From: an uncultured archaeon
GTDB taxonomy: Archaea; Nanobdellota; Nanobdellia; Woesearchaeales; ARS49
Length of the DNA stretch: 11,852 nucleotides
Direction: 5' to 3'
Assembly: GCA_902385765.1 (NCBI GenBank)
Contig: CABMGU010000095.1
Span: 1 to 11,852 of the forward strand
Positions 5,673-10,805 of this stretch are shown piece by piece. Made by a program: the position numbers and the translations under genes. The notes beneath the pieces were generated by a model. The model did not search any database. It worked only from the letters and a program-made list of their open reading frames with translations, and was not told where the DNA came from. The number at the start of each line of letters is the position of its first letter. Within the stretch, counting starts at the first letter, position 1.

Positions 5673-5816
5673 TTAGTTTGGTCCTGTGAACCCGCAGGCC
5701 GGACAGGTGTATTTTGCTGCTATTTTTCGCTCGTGTGCCGTGCGTGTAAGCTCGTACTTCATGCAGTTTGGGCACTTGAATCGTACAGTTCCTTTCTCTA
5801 TTGGTTGTTCTGCCAT
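5673..5816 (-). CDS. small zinc-ribbon protein, COG2888-like
   Basis: This is a 47-residue protein. The ATG at 5814-5816 is chosen because the frame upstream is AT-rich non-coding sequence and a TATA box lies 27 bases ahead. Two knuckles, CPNC (15-18) and CPAC (38-41), followed by GFTGPN, match the C-terminal part of the archaeal zinc-ribbon family placed in translation or RNA binding. Typical members have four such knuckles in about 55-60 residues. Here the region that usually reads RCxxCR is RTAHER (25-30), so its cysteines are lost and probably one zinc is bound rather than two. It is the first gene of the EF-1beta operon. A role in translation follows from family and context. Confidence 0.85.
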   Translation of the reverse strand: MAEQPIEKGTVRFKCPNCMKYELTRTAHERKIAAKYTCPACGFTGPN

Positions 5817-5838
5817 ATTTCTGCCAGAATTGGGGTGG

Positions 5839-5847
5839 TTTAAAAAT
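5839..5847 (-). promoter_or_regulatory. TATA box of the zinc ribbon - EF-1beta - FKBP operon
   Basis: TTTTTAAAC on the minus strand is centred about 27 bases before the ATG at 5816, predicting a leaderless transcript and deciding the short 47-residue start. Confidence 0.55.
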
Positions 5848-5917
5848 GTTGTGATTGTCAAATCAGGACTTTTGTCGACATGCCTTGTTAATACACTATT
5901 CTGCAGAGATAACAAAA

Positions 5918-5927
5918 GTATATAAAG
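5918..5927 (+). promoter_or_regulatory. TATA box of the coiled-coil protein gene
   Basis: GTATATAAAG is centred 27 bases before the ATG at 5950 and predicts a leaderless mRNA. Confidence 0.65.
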
Positions 5928-5949
5928 CCAGTTTGGGGCTAACTGCTTC

Positions 5950-7938
5950 ATGGTGGACAAGCCGTTTTTGCTCTTTGGAAAACCTCACGATGAAGCTCAC
6001 AGGGATGAGCCTTTGTCTAAGAGGGAATTATGCACTCTTAAGACTTTAAGGGGCGAGATTGTCCGCCGTATAAAGTTCAATGAGAAGAAAGAGGCGAAAC
6101 TGCGCGATTTGGAAAAGAAGATTGCCGGGCGCGAGCGTGCAGTGTTGTCTGCTGAATCCCGCATTCCCAAGCTTCAGAGTGAAGGAAACAATTTGCGTTC
6201 AAATATTTCAATTCTGGAAAAGGCGTTTAGGGAAAAGCAGGCTGTTTTGGACCAGCGTAAGCAGGCGATTGCCCAATTGTCAAGGGAGCTGGCTTCCTTG
6301 CTTGAGAAGCGTTCGGAAGTCCGCCGTGTTGAAGCAGGTCTTGCTGAAGTGCTGGCAAAGGAAAAACAGTTGCGTGATGATATTTCCAAGAAGGAAAAGC
6401 GTGTTGCTGAGGGTGCTCAGATTATCTCAAAACAGGAAGATGATATTGACAAGCATATGAATATTCTGAAGAACTTGCGTGACCAGCTTGAGCAGGCTGT
6501 TCCTTTGAAAAAGCAGTTGGATTCAGAGCTTGAAATCCGTCAGCAGGCTCTTTTGAAGGCTAAGCGTGATTTGGCTGGCTTGGAAAGCGCTGTCAAGGAT
6601 TTGTTGCAGACAAGAGAGCAGTTGAACCAGAAGTCAGCATTATTGTCTATAAGAGAGCGCAAGATTGTCGAAGCCGAGAGCAGGATTGGAGAGATGAAAA
6701 AGGATGTTGAGCGTTTGACCGGCGAAGCTGATACTGTTCAGAAATCAAAGCAGGAGCTTTATGCGTTGATTGAGGATAAGAAGCACCTTCTTGATGATTT
6801 GAAGAAAAATATTGCTCAGAATTCTCAGCTTAGTTCTGAAGCTCACGAGCGCGAGTTGAATGCCAGAAAGGCAGAGCACGAGCTTTTGGTTGCCCAGCGT
6901 GAGCACGATAGGAAGCTTAAGTCGTTTGAGGCAAAAGAGCAGGAAATGATTCGAAAAGAGGCAACATTGCTTGATCACGAGAAGGCTGTTAAAGAGGCAA
7001 CGCGCATATTGGCTAAGGATAAGGATGATTTTGCTAATGAGGTTAATGCCAGAAAGGCAGAGATGTTGCTTGTTCAGCAGGAGTGGGAGAAAAAGATTAA
7101 GGTCCTGCAGGACGAGAAAGTTGACTTGAAGCAGGAGAAAGCTGACGTTCGAAAGCTTGTTGAGTCTGATGTTCTTGGTTTGAAGGAGAAAGAGGACGAG
7201 CTTGTTGAGTCTATTGAAGTGCTTGAGCGGGACAAGGATAAATTGAAAGAAGAGGAGAAGTCCTTGTTGAAGCGCGTTTCTGAATTGGAGCGTGCCAAGG
7301 CTGAGTTTGAGCTTGAATTCAGGCATTTGTCAGGAAAGGAGAAGCGCATAACTGATGGTGAGCGTATTATTCAGAAAGGTATGAAGTACATTCAGGATGA
7401 GAAGAAGAGGATTGAGCAGGAGAAGGACATCATTTATCGTGCTCGTGATTTGAAGAAGGTTTTGCCTGAGTTAGAGCGCAGGTATGGTGAGTTGCGCAGG
7501 GGTATTGGGAAGGCAGAGGCGAGGTTGATTGGCGGGCGCGCCCAGCCGACGATTATTGAGTCTCTTAAGAAGAGGGAGAAAGAGCTTTCAATGAAGGAAG
7601 AGGGCGTTCATTACGAGTTTAAGAAATTGTTGGAGCACGAGAATGAAGTTGAGGCTCTTGAGCAGAGGAAGGAGCGTGCTTTTTCTGAGTATTTGCGCGA
7701 AGAAGTTGAGCGTGTTCAGGTTGGCAAGCCTGGCAGGGAGCTTGCGCATCCTGAGATTCACGCTATGATTGATGATGCCCGCGAGAAGGTTATGCAGGGC
7801 AGTATTGATGAGGCTGTTCGTATGGTTGCAGAGGTTGAAGTGCTTGTTGACAAGATTCAGGATCCTGCGCAGAAGCGTTTGTTCTATTACGACCTTCGTG
7901 ATTTGAAAACGAGCATTAAGCTGGCTAGTTTGACGTAG
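5950..7938 (+). CDS. long coiled-coil protein with C-terminal helical domain
   Basis: This is a 662-residue protein with no signal peptide or membrane segment, so cytoplasmic. Residues about 25-590 are almost unbroken Lys/Glu/Leu/Arg heptad-like sequence without Pro-rich or Gly-rich breaks, apart from a short interruption near 530-545 (IGGRAQPT). This predicts a long coiled-coil rod. The last 70 residues, starting near HPEIHAMIDDAREKVMQGSIDEAV, form a compact helical domain of the type seen at the ends of many DPANN proteins. No Walker motif is present, so it is not an SMC or Rad50 ATPase despite the similar composition. The motif NARKAE recurs at residues 304 and 366 inside a partial 62-residue repeat. 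The function is unknown; scaffold, cytoskeletal or chromosome-organising roles are speculative. Confidence 0.85.
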   Translation: MVDKPFLLFGKPHDEAHRDEPLSKRELCTLKTLRGEIVRRIKFNEKKEAKLRDLEKKIAGRERAVLSAESRIPKLQSEGNNLRSNISILEKAFREKQAVLDQRKQAIAQLSRELASLLEKRSEVRRVEAGLAEVLAKEKQLRDDISKKEKRVAEGAQIISKQEDDIDKHMNILKNLRDQLEQAVPLKKQLDSELEIRQQALLKAKRDLAGLESAVKDLLQTREQLNQKSALLSIRERKIVEAESRIGEMKKDVERLTGEADTVQKSKQELYALIEDKKHLLDDLKKNIAQNSQLSSEAHERELNARKAEHELLVAQREHDRKLKSFEAKEQEMIRKEATLLDHEKAVKEATRILAKDKDDFANEVNARKAEMLLVQQEWEKKIKVLQDEKVDLKQEKADVRKLVESDVLGLKEKEDELVESIEVLERDKDKLKEEEKSLLKRVSELERAKAEFELEFRHLSGKEKRITDGERIIQKGMKYIQDEKKRIEQEKDIIYRARDLKKVLPELERRYGELRRGIGKAEARLIGGRAQPTIIESLKKREKELSMKEEGVHYEFKKLLEHENEVEALEQRKERAFSEYLREEVERVQVGKPGRELAHPEIHAMIDDAREKVMQGSIDEAVRMVAEVEVLVDKIQDPAQKRLFYYDLRDLKTSIKLASLT

Positions 7939-7995
7939 TTGCCATTTTCTGTAAGATTTCTGTATTTAATATCAGAGTGTGAGCTAACCAAAACC

Positions 7996-8004
7996 TTTAT
8001 ATAT
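7996..8004 (+). promoter_or_regulatory. TATA box of the antitoxin gene
   Basis: A perfect TTTATATAT places the transcription start near 8026, inside a set of direct repeats, and leaves a short leader with a ribosome binding site. Confidence 0.7.
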
Positions 8005-8007
8005 CTG

Positions 8008-8032
8008 CACATATTACACATATCTACACATA
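8008..8032 (+). repeat. three CACATA direct repeats over the antitoxin start site
   Basis: CACATA occurs at 8008-8013, 8017-8022 and 8027-8032, a spacing of 9 and 10 bases or about one helical turn. The position between the TATA box and the ribosome binding site suits an operator for the ribbon-helix-helix protein encoded downstream, since such antitoxins usually repress their own promoters. Confidence 0.5.
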
Positions 8033-8035
8033 ATT

Positions 8036-8041
8036 GGAGGT
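8036..8041 (+). promoter_or_regulatory. strong ribosome binding site of the antitoxin gene
   Basis: GGAGGT, six bases before the ATG at 8048, is one of the strongest Shine-Dalgarno matches in a window where many genes look leaderless. Confidence 0.75.
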
Positions 8042-8047
8042 TTCAAG

Positions 8048-8278
8048 ATGACTACTATGACTTTGGCTGTGCCGGTTGAGCTGAAAGAGAAGATGGATTC
8101 TTTTCCAGAGATGAACTGGTCTGAGGTTGCCAGGCAGGCGTTTATGCAGAAGATTGCGGATATGGAGTTTTTGAGAAAGTTTAAGTCGAAGAGCAGGTTG
8201 ACAGAGTCTGATGCCTTGAGGCTTGGCAGGGAAGTTAGCAAGTCTGTGAGCGATAGGCTGCGAAAATTGGCGAAGTGA
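8048..8278 (+). CDS. vapB: VapB-type ribbon-helix-helix antitoxin, orphan
   Basis: This 76-residue protein has the layout of archaeal VapB antitoxins. A short N-terminal strand (MTTMTLAVPVEL) would pair in the dimer to contact DNA, followed by helix KEKMDSF and helix NWSEVARQAFMQKI. The C-terminal toxin-binding part (about 38-76) contains the charged MEFLRKFKSKSRLTESDALRLGREV. Such proteins neutralise a PIN-domain VapC RNase and repress the operon. Here no VapC follows, only a short stretch resembling a vapC start one base after the stop codon. The protein may therefore be an orphan, acting only as a DNA binder, or a leftover of a lost module. Confidence 0.8.
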   Translation: MTTMTLAVPVELKEKMDSFPEMNWSEVARQAFMQKIADMEFLRKFKSKSRLTESDALRLGREVSKSVSDRLRKLAK

Positions 8279-8279
8279 A

Positions 8280-8402
8280 ATGGATCTCGTTGTTGAAGTG
8301 ATTGTTTACAACCCACCGAGATCGTATTTGTCTTTTCCAGTTGCTGTTAAGGCTTTTTCCGCAAGAATTCTCACGGCTTCCATTATTCTTTTTCCTATGT
8401 AA
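8280..8402 (+). pseudogene. remnant of a vapC toxin start
   Basis: One base after the antitoxin stop, an ATG at 8280 opens a 40-codon frame beginning MDLVVE. Many VapC proteins begin MDLVVDTN, with the D as a PIN catalytic residue. Here Glu stands at that place and similarity ends at once: IVYNPPRSYL follows and a stop comes at 8400. Most of the frame runs antisense to the next gene. The first 17 bases are probably what remains of vapC after a deletion. Six codons are little evidence, so chance or simple resemblance cannot be ruled out. Confidence 0.4.
8283..8323. terminator. inverted repeat between convergent genes
   Basis: GATCTCG (8283-8289) and CGAGATC (8317-8323) are perfect complements, with GTTGT/ACAAC able to extend pairing further in. 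It covers the vapC-like start and the 3' end of the leftward gene, whose stop is at 8306-8308. A bidirectional mRNA 3'-end hairpin is plausible, but there is no strong T tract. Confidence 0.35.
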
Positions 8403-8653
8403 GCCTCGCAGACTGTGCCTTCGCCCGTGTCGTGAATCCAGCCTACCTTTGGAGCACAATCTGAATCCACGCCCCCATGATCACACATGAACCTTTTTGC
8501 ATCTTCTGTTAAAGCGCTTACGCCCTTTTGAGGTTTGTATAAGCTACAGGTGTTTCTATAAGGACATGGTCCCTGCTCTTCAGCGGTTCTTCCAAACTCA
8601 TAATTCACTAATCCAAACAAACTCCTTTGTCTTAACTGGTCTATTCCACTCAT
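8306..8653 (-). CDS. Cys-containing protein of unknown function
   Basis: This is a 115-residue protein starting at the ATG at 8651-8653. That start is chosen over an in-frame ATG nine codons upstream because GGGGTGA lies five bases before it and the TATA box at 8686-8695 puts transcription near 8664. Five cysteines are seen: CPYRNTC (30-36), FMCDHGG (Cys57), SDC (Cys66) and VCEAY (Cys82), with His59 and His74 nearby. They could ligate a metal or Fe-S cluster. No signal peptide or membrane segment is present. The last third, about 83-105, is helical. I do not recognise the family. It converges on the antitoxin gene. Confidence 0.7.
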   Translation of the reverse strand: MSGIDQLRQRSLFGLVNYEFGRTAEEQGPCPYRNTCSLYKPQKGVSALTEDAKRFMCDHGGVDSDCAPKVGWIHDTGEGTVCEAYIGKRIMEAVRILAEKALTATGKDKYDLGGL

Positions 8654-8685
8654 TTCATTCACCCCAAAAGAACAGCACATAATAT

Positions 8686-8695
8686 CACTTAAAAA
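8686..8695 (-). promoter_or_regulatory. TATA-like box of the Cys-containing unknown gene
   Basis: TTTTTAAGTG on the minus strand lies about 37 bases ahead of the chosen ATG, leaving a leader of around ten bases that contains the ribosome binding site. Confidence 0.4.
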
Positions 8696-8735
8696 TCATT
8701 TCCATGATTTGAAATAGCCATACGAATCATTATTT

Positions 8736-8825
8736 TCAACTTGTAATCGTCTTATCCTTTACCGTGAACGTCTTCCCCAGGAACTGTTCTACCACCCATA
8801 TGTTTGTTTCTGTGTGTTTTGTTAT
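8736..8825 (-). pseudogene. displaced 3' end of an rtcA gene
   Basis: Read on the minus strand, 8825-8739 encodes ITKHTETNIWVVEQFLGK, then TFTVKDKTITS, and stops with TGA at 8736-8738. The first 18 residues are identical to residues 327-344 of the intact RtcA encoded at 9386-10456; the rest is diverged but has the same character and nearly the same length (29 against 30 residues). No upstream coding part is attached: the frame is lost just beyond 8827. It looks like the original 3' end of rtcA, cut off by insertion of the NUDIX-bearing segment. Confidence 0.8.
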
Positions 8826-8827
8826 TT
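8785..8827. repeat. 43-base direct repeat, distal copy (attachment-site-like)
   Basis: These 43 bases are identical to 9438-9480. They begin TGTTCTACCACCC and end TTTTGTTATTT. Sequence to the left of the core is partly similar between copies, being RtcA coding sequence. Sequence to the right is unrelated, which marks the exact edge of the duplication. Confidence 0.9.
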
Positions 8828-8870
8828 AAGTTTTTATGGTTTCAAAAACATAATTTATATGCCTCAGCAT

Positions 8871-8883
8871 AAAGTATATAAAA
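8871..8883 (+). promoter_or_regulatory. TATA box of the NUDIX gene
   Basis: AAAGTATATAAAA is centred about 27 bases before the ATG at 8905, predicting a leaderless mRNA. A second TATA-like site (AATTTATAT, about 8851-8860) lies further up. The gene thus carries its own promoter inside the flanking repeats. Confidence 0.6.
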
Positions 8884-8904
8884 GAAGTTTTCCTTTTCGA
8901 CTAT

Positions 8905-9399
8905 ATGATTGACAAATATGGAAAGATTATTTCAACACTTTGTTATGTGCAAGATCAAGATTCAATCTTAATGCTACACAGAAATAAACTAGATTCCCAC
9001 CATTCTAAACAATCTTACCGCGCTCTTGGAGGAAAAGTGGAACAGGGAGAAAACCCATTCCAATCAGTAATTAGAGAAGTGAAAGAAGAATCGGGTTTGG
9101 ATATTGAACCGCAATGGAAAGGTATCGTTACTTTTTCAACCAAATCAGAAAAAAATGACTGGGAAGCACATGTTTTTACTGCCAATAAATTGAAAGGAGA
9201 CCTAATCAACTCACCAGAAGGAAAACTTATATGGGTTAAAAAAGAAAGATTAGCAGAACTTGAAATGCCAGAAGGAGATAAAAAATTAATTCCCTTCTTA
9301 TTTAATAACAAACCATTCCACATACACCTGGTTTATGACAACAACGGAAAACTTCTTAATTTTAATGCAAAAGAGCTGTTATCGGTTAATACGTCTTAA
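8905..9399 (+). CDS. NUDIX hydrolase, MutT/8-oxo-dGTPase-like
   Basis: This 164-residue protein should cleave a nucleoside diphosphate linked to another group, releasing phosphate or pyrophosphate with a divalent metal. The NUDIX box is complete: G43-x5-E49-x7-R57-E58-V-x-E61-E62-x-G64-L65, with LGGKVEQGE just ahead. The start, with TLCYVQ, ILMLHRNK and YRALGGKVE, resembles MutT-like enzymes that clean oxidised dGTP, but the substrate cannot be fixed by reading. Codon use differs from neighbours: AAA, AGA, TTA and GAA are preferred, with lower GC. Its 3' end overlaps the convergent rtcA stop by 14 bases. It lies between two copies of the rtcA 3' end and is the only gene there, which points to recent acquisition. 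Confidence 0.9.
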   Translation: MIDKYGKIISTLCYVQDQDSILMLHRNKLDSHHSKQSYRALGGKVEQGENPFQSVIREVKEESGLDIEPQWKGIVTFSTKSEKNDWEAHVFTANKLKGDLINSPEGKLIWVKKERLAELEMPEGDKKLIPFLFNNKPFHIHLVYDNNGKLLNFNAKELLSVNTS

Positions 9400-10456
9400 T
9401 CACGTTCCCTTCCACTTTGAACATCTTGCCTAAGAATTGTTCTACCACCCATATGTTTGTTTCTGTGTGTTTTGTTATTTGCGAGACTGTTATCCTGCTT
9501 GGCTTGCACAGTGCCATTAATGGTATTAGGTTGTCAGCCAGATGGGCGTCTACTGGCGCATTCATTTCTTTCAGTAAGTTCTCTGCTGCTTCTGTTCCTA
9601 CTTTTTCTGCTGGCTTTCCCTGCTCTCCGAGTGCGTCTGCTCCTGTTCTGATAGGATTTTCAACATCAATATCATCATTTCTGGCAAATACCGCCCACAG
9701 TGTTATTCCTGAGCCTGTTGATAGTGTTTCAGCATACTCAATCGTTATGTCAATCGGCACGTTTAGCTTTGAAAGCGCTTGTTTTGCTGCGCTTGCCTGT
9801 CTTTCTGCTACTTTTGCGTGTTCTAATGTTTTGCTTGCGTGCGATGTTCCCTTTACACAAATTAATTTGCCTTGTTCTATTGTGAATGCTTTGTGTTTTA
9901 GTGCTGCTGTAAAGTCTTCGAATGTTTCAAATTCGTTTCTTTTTACTTCTGGTTTGATTGTCAGCTCTACCTGTCCTCCTCCTTTCGGGTAGTATCCTCT
10001 TTTTAGGACTTTGACGTCAAGCCCGCACACTCTTTTATACTGTGGTATAAGCACGTTCGCAAAATAGTCTATTGGCATGCTCCACTGTGTGTCTGTCCCT
10101 CCTAAAAGCGTAAGTTTGTGTGTTTTGTTTGCGAACATGCAGGGTAATAGTACTGCCTGAAGAAGTAGTGTTATGCTTCCTGCTGTGCCGATGTCAATTG
10201 TTACATTCTTGGCGTTGATTTTGCCTGGAATGAAAAGTAATTCTGTGCTTCCTGTTTCTGCTCCGTCTGCTTTTGCATTGCACAGTTCCTGCAGTGCTTT
10301 TACGCAGTGTACGTGTTGTGCTTTTAGTCCTGGGTCTTTTCTTCCTGAGCGTATGTTTGTTATTCTGAATGGCTGTCCTGTGAGGCTGCTGAGTGCGAGT
10401 GCTGTTCTGGCTATCTGTCCTCCTCCTTCCAGGTGGCTTCCGTCAAGAATTATCAT
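9386..10456 (-). CDS. rtcA: RNA 3'-terminal phosphate cyclase
   Basis: The 356-residue enzyme converts an RNA 3'-phosphate to a 2',3'-cyclic phosphate, using ATP through a covalent histidine-AMP intermediate. Family features are the opening MIILDGSHLEGGGQIARTALALS, GRKDPGLKAQH (about 39-49), the LKRGYYPKGGGQVEL stretch in the middle, TGSGITLWA, and the C-terminal DAHLADNLIPLM, where His305 is the expected nucleotidyl-accepting residue. The length is normal for archaeal RtcA (about 340-360), so the gene appears intact. The codons for residues 327-340 lie in the 43-base core repeated at 8785-8827, so the present C-terminus may have come with the inserted NUDIX segment. The start ATG is 26 bases from a TATA box. 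Confidence 0.95.
   Translation of the reverse strand: MIILDGSHLEGGGQIARTALALSSLTGQPFRITNIRSGRKDPGLKAQHVHCVKALQELCNAKADGAETGSTELLFIPGKINAKNVTIDIGTAGSITLLLQAVLLPCMFANKTHKLTLLGGTDTQWSMPIDYFANVLIPQYKRVCGLDVKVLKRGYYPKGGGQVELTIKPEVKRNEFETFEDFTAALKHKAFTIEQGKLICVKGTSHASKTLEHAKVAERQASAAKQALSKLNVPIDITIEYAETLSTGSGITLWAVFARNDDIDVENPIRTGADALGEQGKPAEKVGTEAAENLLKEMNAPVDAHLADNLIPLMALCKPSRITVSQITKHTETNIWVVEQFLGKMFKVEGNVIKTY
9438..9480. repeat. 43-base direct repeat, copy within rtcA
   Basis: Identical to 8785-8827 at an offset of 653 bases and in the same orientation. It lies inside the rtcA coding region near its 3' end. Together the copies bracket the NUDIX gene. Confidence 0.9.
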
Positions 10457-10478
10457 GATTGTTAAGAAAAGTGTTTAG

Positions 10479-10487
10479 TATAAAAAA
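10479..10487 (-). promoter_or_regulatory. TATA box of rtcA
   Basis: TTTTTTATA on the minus strand is centred about 26 bases before the rtcA ATG, predicting a leaderless mRNA. It overlaps the last T tract of the upstream operon's terminator. Confidence 0.55.
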
Positions 10488-10511
10488 GTTAAGAAAAAAA
10501 TAAATAAAAAA
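10482..10511 (-). terminator. triple T-tract terminator of the lipoprotein operon
   Basis: On the minus strand three runs of 6, 7 and 6 T residues (10511-10506, 10500-10494, 10487-10482) follow the stop of the small lipoprotein gene within 40 bases. Repeated T tracts are typical of efficient archaeal termination. Confidence 0.6.
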
Positions 10512-10519
10512 TTAACTGT

Positions 10520-10789
10520 TTACTCCAAGTCCAGGTTGTCGATTTCTGCAATGTCTTTGTCTATGTCGTCTATTGCTGTTGTGTTAAGGTCATTGCTTAT
10601 TGCATCGACTTCTGCGTTTGTGTTGTCTATGTCGGTTGCTGCTGTGTCCTCTGCTGCCGGAGGCTGTACTACTGGCGCCGGTGCCGGCGCAGGAGGTGCC
10701 TCTGGCTTTGCTGCTGGCACTGCTTGTTTTGCGCACGCCGCAAGGAGTAACAGTACGCTTAGCGCTATAAACACGAGTTTTGCGTTCAT
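10520..10789 (-). CDS. small lipoprotein with Ala/Pro linker and Asp-rich tail
   Basis: This is an 89-residue protein. The start at 10787-10789 is chosen because GGTGA lies a few bases ahead and the signal peptide then begins at once. ATG codons further upstream would run back into the preceding gene. Residues 1-19 are a lipoprotein signal ending LAAC. An Ala/Pro-rich linker follows (about 22-48), then a tail rich in Asp, Asn and Ile (DIDNTNAEVDAISNDLNTT...). The tail could bind cations or act as a charged surface spacer; nothing enzymatic is visible. It lies 16 bases after the upstream gene for a secreted helical protein, so the two are probably one transcript. Confidence 0.75.
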   Translation of the reverse strand: MNAKLVFIALSVLLLLAACAKQAVPAAKPEAPPAPAPAPVVQPPAAEDTAATDIDNTNAEVDAISNDLNTTAIDDIDKDIAEIDNLDLE

Positions 10790-10805
10790 TTTTTTCACCA
10801 TCCGT

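Noticed and set aside
5817..5960. Extension of the zinc-ribbon frame upstream
   Set aside because: The added sequence has no family similarity, crosses the promoter region and runs into the divergent coiled-coil gene; the TATA box fits the 47-residue form.
6745..7349. Minus-strand open frames within the coiled-coil gene
   Set aside because: They mirror the low-complexity Lys/Glu codons, giving Leu/Phe/Ser-rich sequence without any domain or initiation signal.
8654..8680. Nine-codon longer start for the Cys-containing unknown protein
   Set aside because: The predicted transcription start (about 8664) lies inside it, and GGGGTGA five bases before the ATG at 8653 marks the later start.
8736..9480. 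Insertion sequence carrying the NUDIX gene
   Set aside because: There is no transposase and no terminal inverted repeats; the 43-base flanking repeat is far longer than a target-site duplication and is rtcA coding sequence.
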